Source of the DNA: a virus
Direction: 5' to 3' (one strand)
DNA length: 64,000 bases
IMG/VR virus record: IMGVR_UViG_3300043427_001513
Location: 1-64,000 of that record
Part shown: positions 1 to 8,239 of the stretch, one piece after another
Position numbering within the stretch: the stretch's first letter is position 1
Layout: the number at the start of each line of letters is the position of its first letter
The notes under the pieces: model-generated
Databases searched by the model: none
Told to the model about the DNA's origin: nothing
The model's input: only the letters and a program-made list of their open reading frames with translations
Translations under genes and position numbers: made by a program

Positions 1-2
1 AG

Positions 3-176
3 TTTTTAATACCTGTTGAGAGTAATGATAAAGCAATGGTTGCATGGCACATAATAAAGAATCGTTCTGGTGTTACTGGAATGTCATTCTTTGAAGCACA
101 CTGGAATCAGATGTCTATGCAGGCGTGCGATGCACCTCCTGTACAAGAGCAAAACATTTCTACAAAAAATAAATAA
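3..176 (+). CDS. C-terminal end of a DnaB-like replicative helicase (partial)
   Basis: An open frame enters from the left edge and stops at 174-176, giving the last 57 residues of a protein whose start lies outside the window. The readable part contains AWHIIKNRSGVTG followed by a short beta-like segment. This matches the very end of DnaB-family replicative helicases, where a conserved K-x-R-x-G-x-T-G turn precedes the terminal strand. The following gene starts one base after the stop, so it is in the same operon, and the neighbours (recombinase, SSB-like protein, primase) fit a replication module. The assignment rests on this short motif only; a UvsW or other RecA-fold helicase tail cannot be excluded. 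Confidence 0.5.
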   Translation, partial: FLIPVESNDKAMVAWHIIKNRSGVTGMSFFEAHWNQMSMQACDAPPVQEQNISTKNK

Positions 177-177
177 C

Positions 178-714
178 ATGAGTGATTTACAAGACAAAAG
201 ACAAAGAGCAACAAAAGAACTTCTAGAAAAGCACGCCCCTTATCTAGACGCTAATGGAATTAAAGCAAACCAGTTTGTATTAAAACCTGAGTACCCAAGT
301 AAAGCATTAGGTGGCACAAGATGCGTAAGCATGTTTGCCAGCGAGCTAAATAAAAAAACAGATTTGTATATCTGTCTGACCAATTTTGATTTTGAAGCTT
401 TAGATGATAATCTATATCTATACAAGCACAATCCTCACTGGAAAGAAGAGTATGCAACCAATCAGTTTATTGAAAAGATTCAAGACTATACGTATAACGT
501 TCCGACAGAACTTATGCAAAGAGTTGAAACCACAGTAAAAGCTTCAACACAGCAAAAACTTGAGCTAGATGTTCAGTTTATTGATACTGATCAAGATGCT
601 ATGATGGAGTCTCTTACTATTAGAGATCTTGCTGCCATCATGATGAAAGCCCCTCTAAGTAAGAAGACATGGTTAAATACTATGATTGATCAAGCAAGAA
701 CAAATTATAAATAA
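178..714 (+). CDS. Unknown replication-module protein, 178 aa
   Basis: I do not recognise this protein. The start at 178 is chosen because it follows the upstream stop codon by one base; the longer open frame back to base 70 only shadows the helicase tail. The product is mixed alpha/beta, mildly acidic, without membrane segment or signal peptide. It begins with a helical, charged N-terminus (DLQDKRQRATKELLEKH) and ends in a helical segment rich in Met and Ala. It lies between a DnaB-like helicase tail and a RecA/Sak4-type NTPase, so a role as a replication or recombination accessory is inferred from context alone. Confidence 0.7.
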   Translation: MSDLQDKRQRATKELLEKHAPYLDANGIKANQFVLKPEYPSKALGGTRCVSMFASELNKKTDLYICLTNFDFEALDDNLYLYKHNPHWKEEYATNQFIEKIQDYTYNVPTELMQRVETTVKASTQQKLELDVQFIDTDQDAMMESLTIRDLAAIMMKAPLSKKTWLNTMIDQARTNYK

Positions 715-717
715 TAT

Positions 718-1431
718 ATGGCACATTCAATTTTAGTAGTAGCAGAGTCCGGTAGTGGTAAGTCTACTTCAATCAGAGATTTAAATCCTGAAGAAACGTT
801 TGTAATCAACATTGCAAATAAACCTCTTCCTTTTAAAGGATGGAGAAGCAAGTACAAGAACATTGATGTTCAAGTACAAGATGGTACTCCAAGGTTTTCC
901 ATTAAGAGTGGTAATATGATTACCGGAAGAACTGCACCGTTTATTCTTAAAGTTCTTACTGAGATTAACGCAGAGCGTCCTGAAATTAAAAACATCATTA
1001 TTGATGATTTTCAGTACATGTCAGCGTTTGAGTACTTTGACAGAGCTAATGAGAAAGGCTATGATAAGTTTACACAGATTGCGCTGAACCTTGCTATGGT
1101 TGCAAGAAAACCTCAGACAATGCGTGATGACTTATATGTTTTCTTTCTTACACACTCTGAAGAATCTACAGATGTTAATGGTAATCGCAGAATCAAAGCC
1201 AAAACGGTTGGCAAGATGATCGATAATGCTCTTACACTGGAGGGTCTTTATTCAATTGTATTGTTTGGTAAAGTTGTAAAGTTAGAAGATGGTACTATCA
1301 AGTATGTCTTTGAAACTAGAAACAATGGTGAGAACACATGCAAGTCTCCTGATGGAATGTTCGTAGAAAAATATATAGAAAATAGTCTGCAAGTGGTAAA
1401 AGATGCCATTGTAGCTTATGAAAATGATTAA
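718..1431 (+). CDS. RecA-fold P-loop NTPase, Sak4-like annealing/recombination protein
   Basis: The N-terminus carries a Walker A motif, AESGSGKS (residues 9-16), and a Walker B strand IIIDD at about residues 93-97 followed by FQY. The 237-aa length and the immediate start into the P-loop match phage Sak4-type single-strand annealing proteins, which are compact RecA-like ATPases usually encoded beside an SSB. The next gene, 21 bases downstream, looks like such an SSB. The expected role is ATP-dependent recombination or annealing of phage DNA at replication forks. A generic phage AAA ATPase of unknown role is the alternative. The start at 718 lies just after the TAA of the upstream gene. Confidence 0.7.
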   Translation: MAHSILVVAESGSGKSTSIRDLNPEETFVINIANKPLPFKGWRSKYKNIDVQVQDGTPRFSIKSGNMITGRTAPFILKVLTEINAERPEIKNIIIDDFQYMSAFEYFDRANEKGYDKFTQIALNLAMVARKPQTMRDDLYVFFLTHSEESTDVNGNRRIKAKTVGKMIDNALTLEGLYSIVLFGKVVKLEDGTIKYVFETRNNGENTCKSPDGMFVEKYIENSLQVVKDAIVAYEND

Positions 1432-1452
1432 CTTTAACCTTTAATTTGTAAT

Positions 1453-2097
1453 ATGTCACTATCAACCAAAACCGTTCAGATCTCGGCAGCTAAAACAGGC
1501 CCACTTGTAAAGCCGGGTAATCATGTATTGAAAATCAATAAGATTTCTTTGGAGAAACCTTTGTACCAACACGATGGTCTTCAGTACTTTCTAGTTCTTG
1601 ATGTAGAAACACAGCCTGTTGATGATCCTAACTTCACAGCTTTTAAGGATGCTAATGGTAAACCTTATGCTGGTCAGATTGGTAAGATCAAATACAATCG
1701 TTATGCATTTAAAGATGCTACTTTGACAAACGGCACTGTTATTACCCTTGTAGGAACAGTAATGGAAAGCATTGTACGTCTAGCAACTGCAATGGGTCAG
1801 CGCGATGTTGTAGATAACATTGAAGAAAATACCATTGAAGATCTTGTTATGAGCGTTTCTGCAGCCCTTTGTCCAACAGCTTACATGAGCTTTTGTGTAG
1901 CTGGTAAAGAGTATGAGAATAAGCAAGGTTATACAAACTATGATTTGTTCTTGCCTAAAGGTTCAAAAGATGGATATGCTTTTGGTCCTGTAAACTCTGA
2001 TAAAGTTGCAATCTTTAACGAAGCTGATCACATCATTAAGAACGAGCGTAAAGAGCAACCAATTGATGGTTTTGCTAGTACGTTAGATGCTTATTAA
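1453..2097 (+). CDS. Putative single-stranded DNA-binding protein (OB-fold-like)
   Basis: The 214-aa product begins with a beta-rich segment (GNHVLKINKISLEKP, then YFLVLDVETQPVDDPNF) that resembles the phage SSB-like proteins paired with Sak4/RecA-type ATPases. There are no catalytic motifs, no Cys-based zinc site and no membrane segment. The C-terminus is not the acidic tail seen in bacterial SSB. It is the last gene before an intrinsic terminator (2117-2150), so it closes the helicase-recombinase transcription unit. The function is inferred from partner genes and the beta-rich layout; sequence identity to known SSBs is not visible by eye. Confidence 0.5.
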   Translation: MSLSTKTVQISAAKTGPLVKPGNHVLKINKISLEKPLYQHDGLQYFLVLDVETQPVDDPNFTAFKDANGKPYAGQIGKIKYNRYAFKDATLTNGTVITLVGTVMESIVRLATAMGQRDVVDNIEENTIEDLVMSVSAALCPTAYMSFCVAGKEYENKQGYTNYDLFLPKGSKDGYAFGPVNSDKVAIFNEADHIIKNERKEQPIDGFASTLDAY

Positions 2098-2116
2098 GCA
2101 TTTGGATTTTTAACTT

Positions 2117-2150
2117 AAAGGGGGTACTTTGGTGCCCCCTTTATTTTTTT
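2117..2150 (+). terminator. Intrinsic terminator after the SSB-like gene
   Basis: GGGGG at 2120-2124 pairs with CCCCC at 2135-2139. The stem is extended outward by AAA/TTT and inward by three pairs around a short TTTG-type loop. It is followed by TTATTTTTTT. It lies between a stop codon and the next start, the classical position for factor-independent termination. Confidence 0.85.
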
Positions 2151-2158
2151 AACTAAGT

Positions 2159-3133
2159 ATGATTAGTACAAAGCTTCTTGTTGGTAGCTCAGCAGAGGTT
2201 CCATCCGCATGGGGCTTTCAGTATTATTTGAAGCTTTCACAACCACTGTCTTCTGACGGATTAAAAATGCACTCCGTTTTTCGTAAAGAGAAGACTCCAT
2301 CAATGTATATATACTATAACGACGCTAAAGGAGACTGGTACTACAAAGATTTTAGTAGTGGTAACGGTGGTAACTTAATGCAGTTAGTACAAGATCTGTT
2401 TAATCTTAGCTTTTCACAAGCAAGTCTTAAGGTTCTTAGAGACTATAATGACTTTGTTATGAGTCATGGAGAATTTAAGGTAGAACAGTTTAAATCGGGT
2501 ACTAAATACAGGGTTACATCCTTTGAAAAGCGACAGTGGTTTACACAAGATAAAGAATACTGGGTTCCTTATGGAATAGGTTCTGATCTATTAGAGAAGT
2601 ATAATGTACAACCTCTCCGGGAGTACACTATGAGTAAAGAAGATGATGAAATCAACATCAAGCATTCTAACTTATATGGTTTCTTTAGATCTGACGGAAC
2701 TCTCTATAAAATCTACCAACCAAAACTTATTAAGAAAAAGTTTATTAAAGTTGCAGACTATACTCAAGGTGTGGATCAGCTTCAGTTTAATAAGCCATAT
2801 TTAGTTATATGCTCATCTTTAAAAGATGCAATGTGTATGCTACTTATGGGCTTTAATATTGAAGTTATTGCTCCTGACAGTGAGAATAGTATTATAAAAC
2901 CCAGCGTTATAAATCTTATGAAAGATAAATATGAGAAGATCATAACAATCTTTGATAATGATGAAGCCGGTATGCTCGCAGTAAATAAATATCAGGAGAT
3001 ATATGGAATTCCAGGAGCTATCTTAGATATGGAAAAAGACATAGCTGATTCTGTATATGTACACAAAATCAAGGAAGTAAAGAAAAAACTTATACCTATC
3101 TTAGAGGAAACTTTAAGTAAGTATAAAAAATGA
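2159..3133 (+). CDS. DnaG-like primase with degenerate zinc-binding and TOPRIM domains
   Basis: Residues ~40-85 follow the layout of the CHC2 zinc-binding domain of DnaG primases: FRKEKTPSMYIYY, then a GNGGN turn and a QLVQDLF helix. The zinc-ligand cysteines are absent. Residues ~210-305 form a TOPRIM-like domain with DNDEAG (from residue 266) and KDIADS near the end. The usual TOPRIM glutamate (E-G-x-x-D) is replaced by S219-S220-L-K-D. It would make RNA primers for the phage replisome, with the helicase and polymerase encoded nearby. The stop overlaps the start of the RusA-like gene (ATGA at 3130). The missing residues raise the possibility of an altered or non-catalytic role. Confidence 0.75.
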   Translation: MISTKLLVGSSAEVPSAWGFQYYLKLSQPLSSDGLKMHSVFRKEKTPSMYIYYNDAKGDWYYKDFSSGNGGNLMQLVQDLFNLSFSQASLKVLRDYNDFVMSHGEFKVEQFKSGTKYRVTSFEKRQWFTQDKEYWVPYGIGSDLLEKYNVQPLREYTMSKEDDEINIKHSNLYGFFRSDGTLYKIYQPKLIKKKFIKVADYTQGVDQLQFNKPYLVICSSLKDAMCMLLMGFNIEVIAPDSENSIIKPSVINLMKDKYEKIITIFDNDEAGMLAVNKYQEIYGIPGAILDMEKDIADSVYVHKIKEVKKKLIPILEETLSKYKK

Positions 3134-3519
3134 AGACTTGGTTTATACCCGGCAATGTACCTAGTAGTAAAAACAGTCGTCAATGGACTGGTAAATTTTT
3201 TATTGCTAGTAAAACAACACAGAAATACAGAAAAGACAGCGAGCAACACTGGATTGCAGCAAAAGACAGTTTTTTAGAATCAGTTAAAGATCTTCCTAAA
3301 CCATATCATATTGCTTTTGAGTTTATCAGAGGTAGTAAACATAAGTTTGACTATATCAATCCTTTACAAACTGTACAGGATGAAATGGTTAAATATGGTT
3401 GGATAGAAGATGATAACGCTGATATTTTGCTTCCTATGGTTCTTCCTTATAAATATGATAAGGAAAAGCCTGGAGTTATCATACACGTCATTAAACTATA
3501 CAATGAAAAAGATCAATGA
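3130..3519 (+). CDS. RusA-like Holliday junction resolvase
   Basis: The 129-aa size, the N-terminal PSSKNSRQ segment and the acidic sites fit the RusA family of crossover-junction endodeoxyribonucleases. The acidic sites are D74 in KFDYIN and D94-D95 in WIEDDNADI. RusA enzymes are dimers that nick four-way junctions symmetrically using three aspartates; here they would resolve recombination intermediates before packaging. It is translationally coupled to the primase (ATGA) and overlaps the start of the next gene by 17 bases. Confidence 0.88.
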   Translation: MKTWFIPGNVPSSKNSRQWTGKFFIASKTTQKYRKDSEQHWIAAKDSFLESVKDLPKPYHIAFEFIRGSKHKFDYINPLQTVQDEMVKYGWIEDDNADILLPMVLPYKYDKEKPGVIIHVIKLYNEKDQ

Positions 3520-4672
3520 AGAAAGCTTAGCAAAAGGTATTAAAGATTTGATGTTAGAAGAGCCCTTTTATGGGCTCTTTTTAATTGGTCTAAACAAGAC
3601 CTGGTCTACAATTGTACCTACAGCAGGGGTTTCTAAAAACAAAATTGGAGTACAGCTTACTATCAATGAAAATTTTTGGGAACCTCTACCTAAAGAACAC
3701 AAACAAGGTATCTTAAAACATGAGATACTACACATTGCATTTGGACATCTTACTCTGAGACATAAGTATCTAGATCCTAAACTTTTTAATATAGCAGCAG
3801 ATATAGAGATAAATCAATATATCAGAAAAGATTACTTACCAGACTTTGCTCTGTATCCTGAAACATTTCCTGAACTAAATCTTCCTCCTAGAGCCGGTAC
3901 TGATGTTTATTATAAGTTGTTAGAAGATGCCAAGAACAATGGACAGTCTGAAACTTTGAATAATATCTTAAACCAAATAGAAGAAGAGAACAGTGTTTAT
4001 GATCACTCTACTTGGTCTGATTTTGAAGATCTAGATGAAGCTGAAAAAAAGCTTATTGAAAAGCAAATAGAACATCAACTTAAGTCAGCTGCTGAAGAAA
4101 CTCAAAAGAAACAAGGTAACATACCTGGTGAGCTTTCTGAGCTTATTAGAAAGCTTTTTGAAGTTGAACCAGCAAAGTTTGATTGGAGAACATACCTAAG
4201 GAGATTTGTAGGAAATAGCAATGTTGTATATACTAAAAAGCTTAGGAGAAAGTATAACAAACGTTATATGGAAAATCCAGGGCTAAAGATCAAGTTTAAG
4301 AATCATGTTCTAGTTGCAATTGATACATCCGGATCAGTTTCTAGTGAAGAACTTAAAGAATTCTTAAGTGAGATACATCATATACACAGGACCGGTAATA
4401 AAGTAAGTATTGTACAGTGTGATACTCGACTATATGCGCCTGAGCCGTTTAATCCTAATAAAGATTTTAAGATAAAAGGTAGAGGAGGTACAAACTTCCA
4501 ACCTGTTATTGATCATTATAACGAAAATTCAAGAAAGTATACAAATCTTATATATCTAACAGACGGTGAGTGCAGCGCTCCACGTAACGCACCTAAAAAA
4601 CTTCTGTGGGTATTATCCAGCCGTTCTCAAGAAACGGATCATTTACCTGGTTACACTATCAAACTTAACTAA
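3503..4672 (+). CDS. DUF2201-type putative metallopeptidase with VWA-like domain
   Basis: Two domains are visible. The N-terminal half has a zinc-binding HEILH motif (residues 73-77) followed by FGHL and NIAADIEIN, as in the DUF2201 putative metallopeptidase domain. The C-terminal half has the MIDAS motif DTSGS (274-278) and TDGE of a VWA-like domain. The start at 3503 gives 389 aa and a 17-base overlap with the RusA gene; an in-frame ATG 93 bases upstream would run deep into that gene. The gene is followed directly by a MoxR-like AAA ATPase. VWA/MoxR pairs typically act as a metal- and ATP-dependent chaperone or remodelling complex; the phage substrate is unknown. Confidence 0.85.
   Translation: MKKINEESLAKGIKDLMLEEPFYGLFLIGLNKTWSTIVPTAGVSKNKIGVQLTINENFWEPLPKEHKQGILKHEILHIAFGHLTLRHKYLDPKLFNIAADIEINQYIRKDYLPDFALYPETFPELNLPPRAGTDVYYKLLEDAKNNGQSETLNNILNQIEEENSVYDHSTWSDFEDLDEAEKKLIEKQIEHQLKSAAEETQKKQGNIPGELSELIRKLFEVEPAKFDWRTYLRRFVGNSNVVYTKKLRRKYNKRYMENPGLKIKFKNHVLVAIDTSGSVSSEELKEFLSEIHHIHRTGNKVSIVQCDTRLYAPEPFNPNKDFKIKGRGGTNFQPVIDHYNENSRKYTNLIYLTDGECSAPRNAPKKLLWVLSSRSQETDHLPGYTIKLN
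3558..3582 (+). terminator. Terminator-like hairpin inside the start of the VWA gene
   Basis: AAGAGCCC (3558-3565) and GGGCTCTT (3572-3579) form a perfect 8-bp stem with a TTTTAT loop, followed by further T residues. It looks like an intrinsic terminator, but it lies 55 bases inside the VWA/metallopeptidase coding region. It may terminate or attenuate transcripts from the upstream primase-RusA genes. Confidence 0.6.
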
Positions 4673-4674
4673 TT

Positions 4675-5937
4675 ATGGCACAAGTAAATCTTAACATCAA
4701 CGAACTCAAGTCTTTTTTAAACCACATCATTAACAATAACAGAGTTATCCAAGAAAAGGGTAAAAATCCTGTTGCCGTAGAAGTTGTTGGTGATTCTGGT
4801 ATTGGTAAGACTTCTACTATTATTCAGATTGCTCAAGAGCACAATCTAGATTTTGTAAAGCTAAACTTAGCGCAAATCGAGGAGCTAGGCGACCTTGTTG
4901 GTTTTCCTGTAAAGCAATTTCAAGTTGCTAAGAAAATTAATACAGAAGAAGCTCTTGCATTTAATGCAACAACTGCCCGCTCTATTAGTCAACTTGAGTC
5001 TTTAGCTACTACAAGTAGCGGTCAAAATTATCAAGTTGCATGGATTGATGAGATGGCAGTACAGGAGTACATTAAAGCAAACTATGTCATGACAGGTAAA
5101 AAAAGAATGTCTTATGCTGCTCCTGAATGGATTGCTGATAAAAAGAAAGGTGGTATTCTTCTTCTTGATGACTGGAATCGTGCTGACGTGCGTTTTATTC
5201 AAGCTATCATGGAGTTGATTGATCGTCAATCTTACATCTCTTGGAGTCTTCCTAAAGACTGGCATATTGTACTAACAAGTAACCCTGATAATGGTGATTA
5301 CATGGTTAACAGTATTGACAGTGCACAAAAAACTCGTTTTATTACTGCAAACTTAAAGTATGACATTGACGTATGGGCTAAGTGGGCAGAAGAAGCAGAG
5401 ATTGATACTCGTTGTATCAACTTTTTGCTTATGCATCCAGAGCTTGTAACGCAAGAAACAAATGCTCGTAGCATTACTACTTTCTTTAACTCTATTTCAA
5501 GTATTGACAACTTTGAAGATAGCCTTCCACTAATCCAAATGATTGGTGAAGGTTCTGTCGGTCAAGAGTTTGCTTCATTGTTTACAATGTTTATCAATAA
5601 CCGTCTTGATAAAATGATGTCACCTAAAGATATCCTTTTAACAGCCGATGATGATAAAGTAATTAGTTCTCTTAAAAACAGTATTAGTAAAGACTCAGAT
5701 TACAGAGCTGATATTGCAGCAACACAAGCAACTCGTATTGCTAACTACAGTCTATACTATGCTAAAGACAACCGAATTGACGATAAGATTATAAGCAGAC
5801 TTTCTAAACTAATTGTTCATGAAATGTTTACTGATGATCTTAAATATCTTATGGTTAGAGAAGTTGTTAATGGTAACAAAACAAAGTTTCAAAAACTTCT
5901 TATGAATCCCACAGTTCTTAAGTATACCGCTAAGTAA
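4675..5937 (+). CDS. MoxR-like AAA+ ATPase
   Basis: A Walker A motif GDSGIGKT occupies residues 39-46 and a Walker B LLLDD lies at ~162-166, followed by WNRADVRF. The sensor-type stretch LTSNPDNGDY completes a AAA+ module of the MoxR/CbbQ type. These ATPases work with VWA-domain partners to activate or remodel protein complexes. The upstream gene, two bases away, encodes exactly such a VWA protein, so the two very probably form a complex. The C-terminal ~150 residues are helical. The stop codon overlaps the next start (TAATG). The target in the infected cell is not evident. Confidence 0.88.
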   Translation: MAQVNLNINELKSFLNHIINNNRVIQEKGKNPVAVEVVGDSGIGKTSTIIQIAQEHNLDFVKLNLAQIEELGDLVGFPVKQFQVAKKINTEEALAFNATTARSISQLESLATTSSGQNYQVAWIDEMAVQEYIKANYVMTGKKRMSYAAPEWIADKKKGGILLLDDWNRADVRFIQAIMELIDRQSYISWSLPKDWHIVLTSNPDNGDYMVNSIDSAQKTRFITANLKYDIDVWAKWAEEAEIDTRCINFLLMHPELVTQETNARSITTFFNSISSIDNFEDSLPLIQMIGEGSVGQEFASLFTMFINNRLDKMMSPKDILLTADDDKVISSLKNSISKDSDYRADIAATQATRIANYSLYYAKDNRIDDKIISRLSKLIVHEMFTDDLKYLMVREVVNGNKTKFQKLLMNPTVLKYTAK

Positions 5938-6968
5938 TGAAAGACGTATTTCAGCCTATTCCTAGTGCTGTAGAAACCTTATGGGGCTCTTTTTTAAAGA
6001 GCCCTGTAAGTGTTTCAGTAGGCGCTAGTCAAGATTATAAAACAGCTCATTTTGTAGATTTTACGTTTTATGAAAATTTATACGATAAAATAACTGAAGA
6101 AACAGTAAATACTACAACTTCTGGGGATAAGTATTTCTTTTTACCTGGTGCTTCTTATTCTCAAGCAAGAATTAAAGAACTATGTAAACAATCTAAAATT
6201 GTAATAACTAATAACATTGAAGATGCAAATGTTATAGTATCAAATAAAGATTGTTTTGTTTCTGTCCGTTATTCTCCTGAAGATATAAAAAGCTATCATA
6301 TCGGATATGAAGATGTTTTTGCTTTAGTAGATTCAGGAAACGGTATAAAACAATTAAGAAAAAAAACAAGCTGGAGAGAAGATACTGTTGAACCTTCTTA
6401 CAGAAGTATAGTAACACCATTAATGCTTATTGCTGCTTATCATATAGAGAACACCGGCAAGTGTGTAATGAGTTTTGATACGTTTGTTAAAAATTCTAGT
6501 TCTCAAGTTATTGTACCTATAACTGAGGAAATGGTAGAAACCATTTCACAAATGATTTATTCCGGTAATACTGATGACAAAAAGCTTGCAGCAAATCTTT
6601 TAGTAAATATAGATACAAGAAAGAATAAGCATTTTCTCTGGCGACTTTTTAAAAAAACTAGTCCTTATTTACCAAGTATAGATAATAAGAATAAAGATTT
6701 TAAACAATGGATTGAAAGTTCAGATTATAACAAGATTAATGATATAAAAGCTGAATACATGATTAAAATTCTTGAAAAAGAAAAAACTTTAACGTATGAT
6801 GAGTTTGTTTACTTAGAAAAATTTGCAAGACAAGAGGTACAAATCTATCATAGATCAATGTATTCTTTTGAAGTAAAGCTTATACCTGAATGGCGTGAGT
6901 TATTAGAAACATTAAAAAAAGAAAAAGATGAGTCCTACGTACAAAATTTGCAAAACAATACGATTTGA
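5937..6968 (+). CDS. Unknown phage protein, 343 aa
   Basis: I do not recognise this protein. It is soluble, mixed in composition in the first ~120 residues, and increasingly Lys/Asn-rich and helical towards the C-terminus (KILEKEKTLTYDEFVYLEKF). There is no P-loop, zinc site or signal peptide. It starts by a one-base overlap with the MoxR stop and overlaps the next gene by 41 bases, so it is part of the VWA-MoxR unit. This tight coupling suggests that it and its downstream neighbour serve the same complex, but nothing in the sequence proves it. Confidence 0.75.
   Translation: MKDVFQPIPSAVETLWGSFLKSPVSVSVGASQDYKTAHFVDFTFYENLYDKITEETVNTTTSGDKYFFLPGASYSQARIKELCKQSKIVITNNIEDANVIVSNKDCFVSVRYSPEDIKSYHIGYEDVFALVDSGNGIKQLRKKTSWREDTVEPSYRSIVTPLMLIAAYHIENTGKCVMSFDTFVKNSSSQVIVPITEEMVETISQMIYSGNTDDKKLAANLLVNIDTRKNKHFLWRLFKKTSPYLPSIDNKNKDFKQWIESSDYNKINDIKAEYMIKILEKEKTLTYDEFVYLEKFARQEVQIYHRSMYSFEVKLIPEWRELLETLKKEKDESYVQNLQNNTI
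5984..6004 (+). other. Start-proximal perfect hairpin
   Basis: GGGCTCTTT (5984-5992) and AAAGAGCCC (5996-6004) make a 9-bp stem with a 3-base loop, 47 bases inside the gene starting at 5937. No T-tract follows. The arms are nearly the same sequence as the stem at 3558-3579, in reversed order. Confidence 0.55.
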
Positions 6969-8217
6969 CAAGTCAAATCCATTTAGAGAACCTGAAGTAT
7001 TTAATAGTATAGAGATTGACAATAAAGAAAGTAATTATAGCAAATTAATTACAGAACTTTATACCTCATTATTACAAGGAACTATTGATGAAAGTAAAGA
7101 CTTAAAACTATATACTCACCCTGGTAGTATTATTACTAGGGATATGTGGATTAGCTTAAAGGAAAACACAAAAATCAGAAAAACATTAAACAAAAAAAAT
7201 GCTGATCTTTTTGCAATGTCTTTTAAGACTTTTAGGAAGCATATAAAAGATGTAGATTCTTTTACTATACCATCTGAAGAGTTTATTGAAAACGTTAGTT
7301 TTTTTAAAGACTTTAAAGAATTTTGTGTAATAACAAAAATGACTTTTCGAGATTTTGAAATTGACAATGATGCAAAGCTTGTTAAAGCTATGCACTTATT
7401 TGAAAAGTGTAAATTTTATATTGATACTTTAATAAGTAATACACGTTATGTTGATAAGGTAAACTACATAGGTTGGAAAAGTTATAAATCTTATGAATTT
7501 CTTAAAGCTGAAGATGATTATTTATATAAAGCTATTTGTGGTGCAATACTAGAACAAGGTTTACATAACCCAAATAGAAAAAGCACAAGAGACACCATCA
7601 TATTATTATATACTAATGAATCATTTAATGAAATAGGCCACTTTATATCTAATAAAGACAAATACATTAATGAAAACAACGTTAAAAAAAGAATACAAAG
7701 TGATTTAGCAGTAATTGATCAAGATATGTATAAAAATATACTATCTATGATTAAGAGTAGTGATTCTTCTAATGGTATTTTAGCAGTAAGTATTTTATCT
7801 TCAGTTAATGTAACGCAATCATTTGGGTATATAACTCTTATAATGTACCAATGCATAAATATTTTTAGCAATCATAGAGAATGGTTTACATCTTCTAATG
7901 CTAAAAGCTTCTTAACGCAGTACAATACATTATGTGATGGTCATATGTCAAAAGAATTTAAAAGTAATATATGGTTAGGAAATTCTTTTTCTGGTAGTTC
8001 TTTACCTAAACGAATAGAGGAACCTAAAATATTAATGGAACTTATTAAAAGATCAAACCAGAATTCTGTAGAAATCTTAAGTATTATTAAAGAGATAATG
8101 CTAAATGACTTTAAGAATTTTATATCAAGAAGTTGGATGCATAATATTATTAACTTAGAAGCACTTTGTACATCATTTGATTTTAAAGAAGACTTTAAGC
8201 AACAGGGGGTTGTATAA
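6928..8217 (+). CDS. Unknown phage protein, 429 aa
   Basis: I do not recognise this protein. It is Lys/Asn/Ile-rich, all-alpha in appearance, with no transmembrane segment or catalytic motif. The chosen ATG at 6928 lies inside the preceding gene (41-base overlap), which is long for this operon. The next in-frame ATG lies far inside, so the long form is kept. An intrinsic terminator overlaps its last codons (8205-8227), marking the end of the VWA-MoxR transcription unit. Its weak codon constraint and low complexity are similar to those of the gene before it, suggesting the two have a shared history. Confidence 0.72.
   Translation: MSPTYKICKTIRFDKSNPFREPEVFNSIEIDNKESNYSKLITELYTSLLQGTIDESKDLKLYTHPGSIITRDMWISLKENTKIRKTLNKKNADLFAMSFKTFRKHIKDVDSFTIPSEEFIENVSFFKDFKEFCVITKMTFRDFEIDNDAKLVKAMHLFEKCKFYIDTLISNTRYVDKVNYIGWKSYKSYEFLKAEDDYLYKAICGAILEQGLHNPNRKSTRDTIILLYTNESFNEIGHFISNKDKYINENNVKKRIQSDLAVIDQDMYKNILSMIKSSDSSNGILAVSILSSVNVTQSFGYITLIMYQCINIFSNHREWFTSSNAKSFLTQYNTLCDGHMSKEFKSNIWLGNSFSGSSLPKRIEEPKILMELIKRSNQNSVEILSIIKEIMLNDFKNFISRSWMHNIINLEALCTSFDFKEDFKQQGVV
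6962..6979 (+). other. Hairpin spanning a gene junction
   Basis: GATTTGAC and GTCAAATC form a nearly closed inverted repeat with a 2-4 base loop. It lies 34 bases inside the gene that starts at 6928 and includes the TGA stop of the upstream gene (6966-6968). Confidence 0.45.
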
Positions 8218-8227
8218 ACCCCCTTTT
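8205..8227 (+). terminator. Intrinsic terminator overlapping a stop codon
   Basis: GGGGGTT (8205-8211) pairs with AACCCCC (8217-8223) and is followed by TTTT. The stem includes the last codons and TAA of the 429-aa gene. It ends the VWA-MoxR unit ahead of the exonuclease gene. Confidence 0.85.
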
Positions 8228-8239
8228 AAAAAACTTACC

